From Hsuehochloa calcarea (Eukaryota > Streptophyta > Magnoliopsida > Poales > Poaceae): 64,000 bases of DNA. Below, piece after piece: positions 48,740 to 60,157 of this stretch; within the stretch, counting starts at the first letter, position 1, and each line of letters begins with the position of its first letter. The stretch is taken from positions 38,431,232 to 38,495,231 of the forward strand of contig CM070599.1 of NCBI GenBank assembly GCA_036346395.1, in the 5' to 3' direction. The notes under the pieces are model-generated. The model had not been told where the DNA came from and did not search any database. It saw nothing but the letters and a program-made list of their open reading frames with translations. The position numbers and the translations under genes are program-made.

Positions 48740-49345
48740 GATTACGTGCACAGGATGGGTTGATGACGATTCTCTGTTGCGGACTGTATGCGGGAGTAGT
48801 ATCGCGACACTCTCGCCGGTCTCGATGTCTCGCGACGCCTCCATTGGAATCCTATCCTCGGGAGCTCCACGAGAAGCGCCAACGAATCCTTTCCGAGGAG
48901 CTCCACACGACCAAAATCTCGATGTGAGGAGTCGCATACGCCGATTGGAGTTATTGCCACCAAATCGAGTAGAGTTCTTCTTGACCAAAATCAAAATAGC
49001 CACACCACCCAAAAAACCAAGGTTAGTAATGGCCAGGGAAATCGAACGAAACATCCGCAACGCCGGAGAAATCGAGGTGAAGAGCGCTCAGGAAACTCGG
49101 AGGAGCTAAACCAGGATTTGAAGATTTACCAAATTTCTCCGAGATGGTGAGGTGCACCACTGAATCCTTTCCTCAAAAGCTCCACACAGCCGATATCCTG
49201 ATGTGAGGGATGGGATGGCTGCCGATTGGAGTACTTGCGTCGCTGAAATTGAGTGGAGCTCTTGCGTAGCCAAAATCGAAACAATCGCCTCCCAAAATAC
49301 CGAGGTTAGTAATGCCTCCAAAATTGGACGAAACAGCTAGGAACT
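48740..49345. repeat. Imperfect tandem repeat of about 270 bp at the MULE right side
   Basis: Two diverged units: one at about 48888-49150, with gaatcctttccgaggagctc, gccgattggagtta and accaaggttagtaatg; the other at about 49162-49345, with gaatcctttcctcaaaagct, gccgattggagtac and accgaggttagtaatg. A partial third unit (gacgaaacagccgc..gaatcgaggtgaaga) is at about 49523-49600. It could be part of the terminal region of the MULE. Opposing ORFs here (48657-49109 and 49060-48662) are probably chance frames of the repeat. Confidence 0.6.
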
Positions 49346-49350
49346 GCCGT

Positions 49351-49520
49351 AGTTTTGTATGTTTTGGTGCTCCAAGGTGTTTACATTAATGGAAAATGTA
49401 CATGAACTCACTTTGCAGGGAGGATTAGAGATGCTATCCGATACTTCATCTGGTTATGAGCTAGTCCATGGAGATAAAGCGTGGGGGCAGCCCAGGAGGT
49501 ATGATTCCTTTAGCTTCATG
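49351..49520 (+). pseudogene. Captured exon-like fragment, copy 2
   Basis: Nearly identical to 42658-42830 and in the same orientation. Here the acceptor-like ttgcag, the open exon and the donor-like gtatgattcc are intact and read GGLEMLSDTSSGYELVHGDKAWGQPRR. It is inserted between two copies of aaaattggacgaaacagc (about 49320 and 49519). With copy 1 it brackets the FAR1/Ulp1 region. Confidence 0.5.
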
Positions 49521-49766
49521 AAAATTGGACGAAACAGCCGCACGCCAGAGAATCGAGGTGAAGAATGCCCAGGAAAATCGGAGGAGCTAACAAACAAGGA
49601 GGGGCAGAACAAAATACCGAAGAAAAATCGGAGGATGTCAACATACGCAAAACGGGTATCTCTTCGGCACCCGGTAGTGCGTCCTCTCTTCGGCACAGGG
49701 TGCGATGGAGATCTACGGTGGATGGAACTGGGAGTACATACTCCCAGGAGTATCAAACTATTTTCC

Positions 49767-49785
49767 ATATATATATATATATATA
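49767..49785. repeat. (AT)n microsatellite
   Basis: About nine AT units between the MULE region and the UTP10 promoter. Confidence 0.9.
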
Positions 49786-49933
49786 ATTCCACTTCTCGTT
49801 CTGTGATTCTCGGTGTGTCAGTAATACACTCCACATTCTACGGTACATACAACTACCCTCATTTTCAGTTCTGGGCTCGTGGACATGGGTCATAGGTCAC
49901 GGGTGACCCAGTGGAGACACAGGGTTGGGCGGC

Positions 49934-50090
49934 TGGGCCTCGCGTACGCCTCTGAAATGGACCGCCTCCGTGCTTTGGCCCATTACTTTCTCGTTTTCCT
50001 CCCACCACCACAAAATCGACCACTTCCAGCATCCCTCCCCTACCCGCTCGGCGCCGCCGTCTGTCCCACCGCGCAGGGTTTAGGGTTTAG
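49934..50090 (+). promoter_or_regulatory. UTP10 promoter motifs: site II elements and telo-box
   Basis: TGGGCC at 49934-49939 and GGCCCA at 49977-49982 (site II type), then the telo-box run AGGGTTTAGGGTTTAG at 50075-50090, about 90 bases before the ATG at 50178. In plants this combination is typical of ribosomal protein and ribosome-biogenesis genes, which fits UTP10. Motif presence is seen; regulatory use is inferred from that knowledge. Confidence 0.7.
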
Positions 50091-50177
50091 CGGCGGCGAC
50101 AGCACCATCCTGTCCATCCCCACCCCCACCAACTTCTACCTCCCCACGTTCACCGCCGGGGAAACAAGTTGCCGGCG

Positions 50178-53100
50178 ATGGCTTCAATTGCGTCGCAGCT
50201 GCAGGCAATCAAGTCGGCGCTCGGCGCCGCGCCGGAGCCGACTCGCCGGCCCATCACCCGGCCGTCCGTTCTCTTAGACGCCAAGGAGGCCGCGGACATC
50301 GACCTCCGCGCCATCCTCCCCATCGCCTTCTCCGGTGCCGACCCCTAACCTAACCACCAATCTGATCGATCCAAGTATACTTTACCTTTGTTTTGCTTCG
50401 CTTATTTTAGTTTAGTCCCCATATTCACTTGAGTAACAATATTTGTCGGAATTTCGCGTTTTTAACTTCTCACATCAAGCTATGTTAGTTTTGCATATGA
50501 AGCACTTGCATCGACTCCCTTGCAATATCTGACTCGAATTGCATTACAGGGTTGGAGCACCTTACTGGTGTGGACGAGAGATTTGCGAGGTACAGTAACA
50601 CGCTGTTCAGGGAGACTAGCCTTGAGGTGAACCGCGAGCAGCTAACTCCCAAGGAGAATGACAAGCTCGACAAGTCCATCTCCTCCTACCTTCGCCTTCT
50701 AGCTGTCTATTTGCAGCTTCCAGCTGCCCTCAAAACCCTTGAATATCTTATCCGCCGATACCTGTACGGACTAAGCTCAGCTACCTTTTCATCACTTGCT
50801 ATGAGCTCTAACTTATTCCTTTGTGTACGGTGGAAATGTTCATGCAGGGTGCATGTATACAACTTGGATGAGTTGCTGCTGAGCGCACTGCCGTACCATG
50901 ATACACACGCATTTGTTCGGATTGTGCAATTGGTCAACTTGGGGTGAGTGTGAGAGTTCTGGGTTTATGCTTATTTTGCTCCATTTAACTGTTTTATTCT
51001 CTTAATGTTTGCTTGATGAGGTGTGTTTAGGAATAACAAGTGGGCATTTCTCGATGGTGTGAAGTCCTCAGGTGCATCCCCACCCAGGAGTGTTCTAGTG
51101 CAGCAGTGCATCCGTGATAAAGCTGTGCTGGAGACCCTTTGCAACTACGTAGGTTGGGGAGTTATTTTCTAATTTTTATTGGAGGTTTATGCCTTGCTTT
51201 TGAAGCTTTGTAGTTGATGTTTATGTTCATTTTCAGGCTACACTGACAAAGGATTTCCATCACTCAAGGACAGTCGTCTGCTTTTGCACTGCAGTGATTG
51301 TGGAGTGCTTGGGTGCTATCCCCAAGCTTGACACGGATACAGTACAGAGGGTGTTGGGATTTGTGTTTGACTCGCTTAATCCTGCAATGAGGGTAGACCA
51401 ATATTATAAGGTGAGGATGAAAGATGTGTAACTTATGGCGTTCATTTTTGTTGTTGTGAAGATTGATTTCTTAACTATGCTATTATTTATTTATTTTTTT
51501 GCAACGCTCAATGGAATTAAGTGCTTACGTGCATAATTTTATTATGTACTTCATTATGAACCGTTTATTGTGTTGTCGTTTATTGTGTTGTCTGAATCAA
51601 CCTAATCTTTCGTATAATTTTTTTTATGTCAAGCTCTTTAAGCTATATCATCGTGACAAATTCTTTACGATCAGGCTGGCGCGCTGATGATTGTTGGAAT
51701 ACTGGCAACACAAGCAACGCTAGCGCCAAAACTTGTTCAAAATTTGATCTTCTTTGTTGCAAGGGCTGTGCGTCATGATGCAATAGAGTCGATCGATTTA
51801 CCATGGCTTCGTGTTACATGATGTGCGTCATGTTACAGTGATGGCTATTATAAGTCTCGTTCAGGTTTGGTAATAACACCTTTCCTTTCATATGTACCCT
51901 TAACTGTGTTGCTATATAAGTACAGAACGTCTGAACCCACTGTAGTTTTCTTTCCTTTTTCATATGGCAAGGTGAATCCTAATCTAGAAAGGTTGATATT
52001 CATCTGTTAATTTAACTAGAAAGGTTGATATTCATCTCTTAATTTTGCAGTCACAGTCGGTCCATGACTTCCCTAAGAAGCCATTGATGATTCTCAAAGA
52101 TATCAGGTAAGGTTTACTTTTGGTTATGTTTTACCACATGCACTATGTATTTGCTTTCTTCTTTTCTCCCTTTGCTAGCATTAAGCATTGATTATTGATG
52201 GTAATTTCTTTTCCAGGGATTTTTCTGTTGTCCTTTCTGTATTATCCAGTGAGTTCAACATTGAGAGGTTTATTAGGCTTTATGTTGAATCATTGGTTGA
52301 CTACAGGTGGTTTGCTCATGTGATAATTGTTATTATTATTTTATATTTCTTTCGTCCTGGCATTGTATGAGTTTATGACTCTACAACATGTGAACAGCAC
52401 TTCTGATGATTCTTGCCACATACACCTGATTGATATTGTTGAGACTACCTATAACGAAGTTTGTTGAAATGATCGCGTTCAAGGTTCTTGGCAACTGTGT
52501 CAAGGCATCACGGGCCACAGAAAACTCATATATAAACCGCACAGGTAGTTATTACACCTGCTTCGATTCTGTTTTGAACTGATCAAGTGATTTTTGTCTT
52601 CCTCCTTGTGCATACATTGATGCCCAGATTGCATTTATGAAAGATCATTTAAGGTGTTTTCCTCGTAACCAATGATTTATTATTCCTCAGGCATATGGGC
52701 AAAGAAAATCTTGAGTGCAATTGAAAAAAAAATCCACTGGAGCTACGTGATGCTATCTGTAAATTTCTTGAGGTACAAGATGGCAAACTTGTCACTTATT
52801 TAACTTCTTAGTTCTTATTGTTGTTTTTCATTCTGTTTCCTTTCTCTGTTCTTGTTCTGTCTTTATTTTTTGAATTTTGATATTTATTCAAAACATTAAT
52901 CCACCAGAACTCTCAAATTAACTCAATTGGAGGGGATTCTACTTCCGAGGTGTTGGACTTAATGTTTGACGAAAGCAAGGGCACGCCTACTGAAATATCT
53001 GACTCTAACATTTGGTTCAGTCTGGACCACCCAAAGGTATGTTCTGATATGGAGTTAATTTCATGTTACTTTTTATTTTGATTGAAACCCTGATAATTTT

Positions 53101-53763
53101 ATAACTGCATATATGTTCTAGAATAATTGCCTGCCATTGTTCATGTCATATTTTGTGGATGACAAATAATTTGCTATTAGTAGTCATTCTGGTCCAATTG
53201 TCTCGTTATATTTTCTGGTCTTCAGTGCACTACAAACAATTTCATTCATGATGCAGGCTGTGGTACGTCAATTTGCTCTCTCAAAAATTGCTACATCCGG
53301 CATCTTTAAGAGCAATACTCTAAATCCACAGGTAATTTTCTGCATTGTTGTTTGGACATGTGTTTGGTGCTGTATATGTTCCTTGTTGTATTTGAAGCTT
53401 TCTTTGCTCAAGTAATGATCTGCTGGCTTATGTTGTTATTTCTGGGTTCCTGCAGAAATTTATTAATATTCAAGATGTAATAATACACAGTTTGCATGAT
53501 GATGATCTAATGTATATCTTCCTTGTTGTATTTGAAGCTTTCTTTGCTCAAGTTATGATCTGCTGGCTTATGTTGTTATTTCTGGGTCCTGCAGAAATTT
53601 ATTAATACGCAAGATGCAATTATACACAGTTTGCATGATGATGATCTAAGTGTTGTTCAAGCTGCCTTGTCCATAGAAGGACTTCCTGCTGTTGCCAGTC
53701 CTGATAGCCTTCTAAAAGTGTATGATGATGTGCTTACCAAATGCATCAACAGCATTCACAAAG
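50178..53763 (+). pseudogene. UTP10: UTP10/HEATR1-like gene, N-terminal exon block with frame breaks
   Basis: UTP10 (HEATR1) is a large HEAT-repeat nucleolar protein of the U3 snoRNP, needed for pre-rRNA transcription and processing. Exons with GT-AG sites: 50178-50334, 50550-50763, 50848-50943, 51031-51148, 51237-51410, 51675-51864, 52052-52106, 52217-52306, 52398-52544, 52691-52772, 52908-53036, 53257-53331 and 53595-53763. Recognised parts: MASIASQLQAIKSALGA start, LLLSALPYHDTHAFVRIVQL, RDFSVVLSVLSSEFNIERFI. Breaks: a 19-bp insertion at 51819-51837 (near-copy of its neighbour) brings a TGA at 51819-51821; the frame shifts at about 52444-52450; an A run near 52719-52727 shifts it again. Start chosen from the family N-terminus. 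It is either a decayed copy or carries sequence errors; the 19-bp insertion is not a typical error. Confidence 0.85.
53381..53650. repeat. 140-bp tandem duplication of intron plus exon start within UTP10
   Basis: Two units start at ccttgttgtatttgaagctt (53381 and 53521). Each contains the end of the intron, the acceptor ctgcag and the first about 55 bases of the exon starting aaatttattaata. Only the second unit leads into the full exon 53595-53763; the first has no donor and an early stop if used. Confidence 0.92.
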
Positions 53764-55204
53764 GTGGGTAATGTTCATTGAATGTCTGATTGTTCTTATG
53801 TTGGCCTCTTGGTGAGTTAGTTTTATGATTTGATGTGGAAGATAGTCTGCAGAAATTGCAATTTGTTTGTATAGCTTAGCTGCTAGGATTGTTCATGTAC
53901 TCACAAGAGGTTGTAGCTAATGCAAAGTGCACTTTACATGTAAAGCACTGCAAGTTAATACTAGGCCATCCCCGTAAGATCTCAAAATAATGGAGGACAT
54001 CGAGTTGTACACAAAGTACAGCCGGCAATGATTTGTGACACGGACCAACATAGAGTTTGTGCGGGGAGGGGAGGGGTTCCTGAATATTTAAGTTTGCATC
54101 ATTAGTTGCATGGTTGGATGTTCCCTTAGTTGTATCATTTCATCACACCCAACTACACGGTGAATCCTCAGGGCTCGGGCTGCCTGGTTTGTGCAACAAA
54201 TAAGGCCGTTCCATTCTTCTTGGGTGTAAGTGTTACCTGGACACGCGAATCCGATTTTTTTTGCGCGTCGACGCCGGACACCCGCCGACATGCATTGGAC
54301 ACCCGCTGACATGTATCAGACACCCTTAGGAGTGTCCCAGGTGCAGGAGGATAAGACTAGATGGGGGAAAAGCCACGCTAGCTCGACATCCCCTGTTCGT
54401 GACCATGGCTAGGCAAAGGAAAGCTGGAGGAAGACTAGAAGAAAGAAAGAATGGCTGATCACCTTGGCTGCCATGGTCTGCCATGGCTTTGGAGGAAGAA
54501 GAACATAAGAAGGGAAGGCTTCAAAGGGAAGAAATAATGGGGAGGAAGAGATGTCAGGGATGGGGACATGCCCACGTGAGTTTGGAAGAAGAAAGTGCTA
54601 CCTTTGTTTTGTTTACTGCTTTTCCACCTTACATGTGACAGCAAGCAGCCATATTAAGACAAGAGGTGGATCTTCTGTGCTGAATATGGATCTTTTGTGC
54701 ATCAGACCCTTCAACTTCAGTGATGAGAGGCTATTTGAGCATTTATAAGTATTATTTTCAATAAAAATAAAGATATTATTTTTTAAGTATTATAATAATA
54801 TATAGTAGTCGAATACCCAAATCCTGTTTTTTCAAGTCCCCCGAATCGGACACTCGAATCCGTGTCGGATTCCGATTCTCGTGTCCGTGTCCAGGTAACA
54901 CTTAACCCCCCCTACCTTCTCTGCGTGCGTACACACAAGCATAATTGTTGTGTTTGCTTGTAAAGTAGTTGTATTCTGTGTGCCGAGCATCCGAGTCTGT
55001 TTAACTAGGCAGGTGGTGAGTGTTGCAACTTTATTTGTATTTAAGATCAAATATCTCAAGTGGTCATATACTCATATCTTTTCTGGAGTTTTGTGCATGT
55101 TGCTGTACATTTAATTTGGCAGAGTCTCAGTTGATCTGATCTCTAGTTTTTTACTTATTGTTTGGTTAATTGGAATGTAAGCTAACTCTTGTGTCTATTA
55201 TCAG
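53764..55204 (+). other. UTP10 intron or deleted middle section
   Basis: No UTP10 exon seen here. The phase of the exon ending at 53763 (one base over) does not match that of the exon at 55205 (needs two), and the encoded segments on either side are not adjacent in the family as I remember it. Several hundred residues seem to be missing. The region carries the TIR transposon at 54227-54904. Confidence 0.55.
54227..54904. mobile_element. Non-autonomous TIR transposon (678 bp)
   Basis: Perfect 19-bp terminal inverted repeats: TAAGTGTTACCTGGACACG at 54227-54245 and its exact complement at 54886-54904. Subterminal DNA has repeated gacacccg.cgacatg / gtgtcc motifs. No transposase ORF. The flanks (gggtg left, acccc right) show no clear target-site duplication, so I cannot assign a superfamily. 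Confidence 0.8.
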
Positions 55205-58200
55205 ATTTGATCAGCCTGCAAAAGACACTATCGTTCATTTCATCTTACGCTCTGCTATGAAGCTCTCTCCTTATGGAAAGGTCAGTTGTTCTGAAGTAGA
55301 AGAACACCCCCAATCATTACCACAAAAAAAGAAGGCAAATGCATACACACAATCCTTGATGTTTGATGTGGATGGCAGCTGATATTTTTTAAAATATTGC
55401 AGTTGATGGTTCTATCAGCCCTGAAAAGAATAGGAAGCATTTTATTTGAGGCAGAAGATGTGAAGTCTTTGTTCTCTGATCTTCTGGACCATCGTAGTCA
55501 TTATCAGAGTGGGCTTGATTCTAAGCAGAAGATCTTATCCACCCATGAAATACAAATCTTGTGCTTGCTTTTGGAGGTAAATGTATCATCACGCCTGTAT
55601 GTTTATGCGCAGTTTTTATATGCCATACAGTAGCATTGCCATTATACATCTTTGTTGCTGATGTGTTTATTTATTATTATTCTGCAGGTTCTATTCTCAG
55701 TATCAGATTGTGCAAATATTGGTTTTGACAAGGTTGAAGCTCTGTTGAAACCTTTAAGGGTGAGCAAAACCTTCAATTCTATACTGGTTCCAAATTCATC
55801 TACTGTGATTTACTCTGACAGTATGAAACTTCAGGTTGATGGTTCATCTCTGGAAGATCCTGTTGTTGCGATCCCATGTCTTACTGCCCTGCAAACTCTT
55901 CAACCAGTATTCTTTGAAAATTTGAAGACCGATACTAAGGTTCATTTTTGCGTTATAAGATTTGACGTTATATTGGATTTTTTATTTAAAAACTGTTTGT
56001 TTGGTGACATTTTCAATTATTTGCATATTTTAAGTGGAAAACCCGGGGAATATTGAATGTTCTAGTTTTTATTATTTATTTTTATTGCGGACTATGTACT
56101 GAGGTTTGTCAGCTAAACATTGGTAAGCACGCCAACAGAGGCAACATCTAACATATTTAAGTTTTTCAAAAGATGATATTGCTAGCAGTTGTATGGTTTT
56201 CTAATGTGCATAATCATTGATGTTAACAAAATTAGTTAGATGTGCATCCTGCCTTAAAAGAGGAGATTTGTCCATTTGTTTTTAGTGATGCGAACATCAG
56301 GTTATGAACTATGAAGGTACTGATGCCAATAGCTAATCATCAGTTCTGCTGAATCCGTGCTGCATTCTTGATTGAACAACAGCAAATAGATTGTCAATGT
56401 CAGACCGAAACTCTCAACATTTAATTATCTTAATTGATGATATCTCTTATTCAGTTCTTTCTTCTTGGTGTCAACCAGCACACCGAACGATTTGTTGTTT
56501 TGCCTGTTGCTGTGCCCTAGAACATTCTTACGTAACTAGCTGGGGCTATCTTCTTTGTCATGTTTGATCTCAAATTGTATATCTTCTTTGACATGCGTGT
56601 GATCTCAAATTATATCCGTCCAGTTTTTTTTGCCCTATGTATGATTTTTTTCTTCACATACTAGTACTAGTAGATCAGCTTAAGTTGAAATTATTATACT
56701 TATATTGGTCTCATACTTTTGCAGGAAAAAGTATTTGGGCGCCTTATTTCTATGTTTCGAACTGAGAACTTTGAAATTCGAAATGCCACACGAGATGTTA
56801 TACTGCGAATTATTGTTCGTATCCGTATCCCTTATTCTATTTTTATCTACTTCTGTTTACTTTCTTAGGTTAAGCAAAATTGTGTGCTCCAGATGTCCAA
56901 TGCATTTATTTCCCTTTTGCTACAACTTTTAGTTTGTATACTGAATTGATGTCCTCATGATTGGAAGTTGGAACCATTGGCAGATTCTTTTGTTGAAATC
57001 TTTCTTTGATTATTTCCCCGCTCATTTCCTTTTCTAGTTCTCTGTTTTTCTTTTGTTTTATTTTGGCATTGATGGAAAGATGTAATCCGCTGCAATTCAT
57101 TGCTTCAACAACAGTATCATTAACTAAGTTGGCAAACTGTCAAAGGCATTACCCATATATTTGTAGCACCGTTTCTCTCTTGTTTTAACACAAAAAAAGG
57201 TTAACAAATATTTACTACAAATGCATGAATTCTTTTAAGGTTTACTATTGGCTGAAAGCCAAATCAATAATAAAAAGGAAAAAGAGAGGGTAATCCTCCT
57301 ATGTTTGACATGTATTAATGTATATCGTTGGACATCCGTTGGTATATACCATTTTTAGACAATGCTTAGTTGCTTACCTAATTCTACTCATGACAGGTTC
57401 ATGCCTCCACTGTGGTGAAATTTATTGAATTGATTGTAGCGCAAGGTGATAAAAAAGGAATTCAAAAAGAATAAAGAGAAAGGAGGATCTGAATCGTGAC
57501 GTCTTTAACAATTCTGAAGATTTATTTGGAGAAAAACCTACGGCTTCTATTCTTGTTTATCTTCTAGATATTCTGTTTCTTAAGAAAGATGTGAACCAAA
57601 GGTCTGGTACTACAAAACCACTTTTTTTTTTTTAAAAAAACATTTCCTATGTTGTATATGGCTTACATGTTGTCACCTTACATGCTGGCCATGTTTACTA
57701 CTTCTTTTTTAATTTCCTATGTTGTATATATGAATATATCTGACATCTTGTCACCTTCCATGCAGGCCATATTTACTACAACTACTTTTCCAGATTCTAA
57801 CAAAACTTCTTTCTGATCAATGGATTTCCGGGATAGTTTGTCAGTATAACAAAGGCCATGATGCCTCTTCTGAAACTCCTGATTTATCTAGTTTCGTAAA
57901 AGAAGCCCAGCAGTTGGTACTATTGATTCTCAAAGATATTACCGATACACTGCAATTGGGTCACCAAGTAATTTGCTCGACTAATTTTTAAGTTCTTACT
58001 CCAATTATTGCTTTTTTAACAAAACGGACTGCTTTGTCCAATTTATTGGTTTTGATTTTCATGGCTGATGTGTTTCTGCAGGATGCACTGTTCAACAGTG
58101 GAAATGTAAATATCCTTATTAATTGCGTACAGTCTGCTGAGGACGTAGGAACTTGCAATCATGGGTTTTCATTGATTGCTTCTTTGGCAAAGGCTTTCCC

Positions 58201-59659
58201 GCAACTGGTTTCAGAAAGTATTGTTGATTTGTTTGTTGCTATTGGGGATGTGGTGAAACAGGTTTGTGTAATTTTCTTGGAGCAATCTGATCCTATTGAT
58301 GTTTGTCATCCATAGGCCATTCAGCATAAGTGGGTTTTTAAGCATTTCTTGAGTTTTTACATTTATTATTATGCGGATTTATATTTAAAAGTATCGCTAG
58401 CCAATTCATGGTACAATACTTTTTTTTTACGGGAAAACAGTGTGAGAAGCTCCTACTGCATTATATATTAATAGAATAGAATAAATAATTACAAGGCAAA
58501 GTCCAAAAGGGAAAAAAGCTGTACAATTCAGAACTTATGAAGACACTAGCCAGGAAAATATTTAAGGACGAAGTTGTTCTTTCATTCTATGCATATGTAG
58601 GTGACTTCCCCAATAAATGATTCATGATTGTTTCCAGGAAGCCAAACTTGGGTTCATATTCTAAATTTTTTTCCATTTCTTTGCTTCCAAATGTGCCAAG
58701 CTGCTATGACAAAAAATATGAAGAAAGGTGATCCAAAAGCATGCGTGGCATGATAAAGCTTGGAGAAAATTTCAATGCCATGTATCCAGCATAGTACCAT
58801 ACTTAGATCTTTGCCTAGGTTGTTTAGTTTTTTTTCTCTCCCCAAAACTCATCTATTATTTTAAATTTATTTCTTGAGGTAATACTATTTTAGACTTGTA
58901 AGATTAATGCTGGTTGGATCCTCATTTAGTTCGTTCATAACACCTTTAATCCTTTTTTTCTCCTGCTTTTCAATGTTGAAGGATGATATCCATTCACAAC
59001 GTGTTTTGGAGGATTTATTATCTGTTTTAGTTCCATGTTGGTTATCAAGGACCACAAGTATAGAAAAGCTTCTTCAGGTTCTGTAATTCCTTGAAGTTCC
59101 CTGTTTGTGTTACATTTTCCTGTGAATAAAACAATGAGTTAACATACTTAATTTTGTTGCAGATATTCATTAAAGCTTTGGCTGATGTTGCCGAACATAG
59201 GCGCCTGATCCTCATGATTTACCTCTTGAGGTACTTTCTATTTTATTCATTAACATCCTCATAGTTCTATTCTGGAAAGCTAGCTAAATTCATTTATACT
59301 GTTTTCAGGACCTTAGGGGAAGAAAATAATTTGAGTACTGTGATCATGCATCTATTACACTCGTTGGTTGCACGGATTTCACACGCTCTTTCTGAAGACC
59401 AGGGGAACCATTATGTCCTATCCTTGAGTACCATGTCACAAGAGTGGGAGTATGGAATGACAGTCAATATGACGGGCCAGTATTCCTATAAATTGTGGTT
59501 TCCTTGTCTGTGGAAGCTACTACAAGAAATCAGGGTTCATCAGAAACAAGGTCTTCTTCCTATGCTACATTTGGCAATGTGGTTTTTATTCTATTTAAGC
59601 TGCAAGATACAGAGTTGATTTTTGAGCTTGAATCCGAGGAAGCAACTAACTCTATACAG
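55205..59659 (+). pseudogene. UTP10: UTP10/HEATR1-like gene, second exon block, interrupted on the right
   Basis: Continues the HEAT-repeat protein. Exons: 55205-55280, 55403-55576, 55688-55759, 55835-55939, 56725-56814, 57397-57601, 57766-57967, 58082-58261, 58982-59077, 59163-59230 and 59309-59659. Recognised parts: KDTIVHFILRSAMKLSPYGK, LLEVLFSVSDCANIGFD, LQTLQPVFFENLKTDTK, DALFNSGNVNILINCVQSAED, SQEWEYGMTVNMTGQYSYKLWF and LQDTELIFELESEE. Breaks: one base lost near 57456 (aaaggaattc), giving TAA and TGA stops in exon 57397-57601, and a frame change near 59575-59590. After 59659 the expected next exon is not found; about 180 bases later a Ty3/gypsy LTR begins. The C-terminal third would lie to the right of that element, outside the window, if it survives. 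Confidence 0.82.
58422..58860 (-). mobile_element. 5'-truncated LINE in a UTP10 intron
   Basis: Minus-strand frame 58845-58654 includes FIFFVIAAWHIWKQRNGKKF, the conserved C-terminal segment after the zinc-binding region of plant LINE reverse transcriptases. Its minus-strand 3' end meets a T run on the plus strand (58422-58429), i.e. a poly-A tail, as expected for a LINE. The rest of the ORF is absent (5' truncation). Lies inside the intron 58262-58981. No certain target-site duplication. Confidence 0.65.
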
Positions 59660-59843
59660 GTATTTCATTTGGTCAAAATTGTGGCTATATTGCTTTTTTG
59701 TTGTTCTGTATTGTCTTCTTTTTCAACTCTAGGTGCTCTAATTAGTTAGTAAAACTGGTATTGTTTTATTCATTTCTTGTTCAGTTAATCTGTCATAGTC
59801 TATCAACGCAGGCAAACAAGTGCTTCAGGCCGTCAGGCAACAT

Positions 59844-60143
59844 TGCCGGAAATAGAATAGTTTCCTTTTGCTATTAAGTTTCCTTTTCAATTTGAGTCTG
59901 TTTCGGACTTCATGTAATAGTTTCACTTTCAATTCGGTTTCCTAGTATCACCGTTAGGCTACTCTCTATTTAAAGGAGAGATACACTTTGGTTTGAGCAA
60001 GAAATATAATAAAGAGATTCTAGTTTCTCATCTACTCAGACGTGATTTGTGGCTTCATTTGGTTCCGAGACGCTGGTCGTCGACGGGCAAGCCTCGTCCA
60101 ACAACGAGCCATCAATACCACTTGCGATCCTTAGGCTCTGACA
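59844..60143 (+). repeat. 5' LTR of a Ty3/gypsy element (about 300 bp)
   Basis: Starts about TGCCGGAAATAG (59844) and ends GGCTCTGACA (60143), followed by the PBS. A TATA-like tatttaaagg is at about 59968. The left edge is a best guess, since no second LTR is in the window to compare. Confidence 0.6.
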
Positions 60144-60146
60144 ACT

Positions 60147-60156
60147 TGGTATCAGA
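60147..60156 (+). other. Primer-binding site, initiator Met tRNA type
   Basis: TGGTATCAGA three bases after the LTR end; the standard PBS of many plant LTR elements. It confirms plus orientation. Confidence 0.8.
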
Positions 60157-60157
60157 T

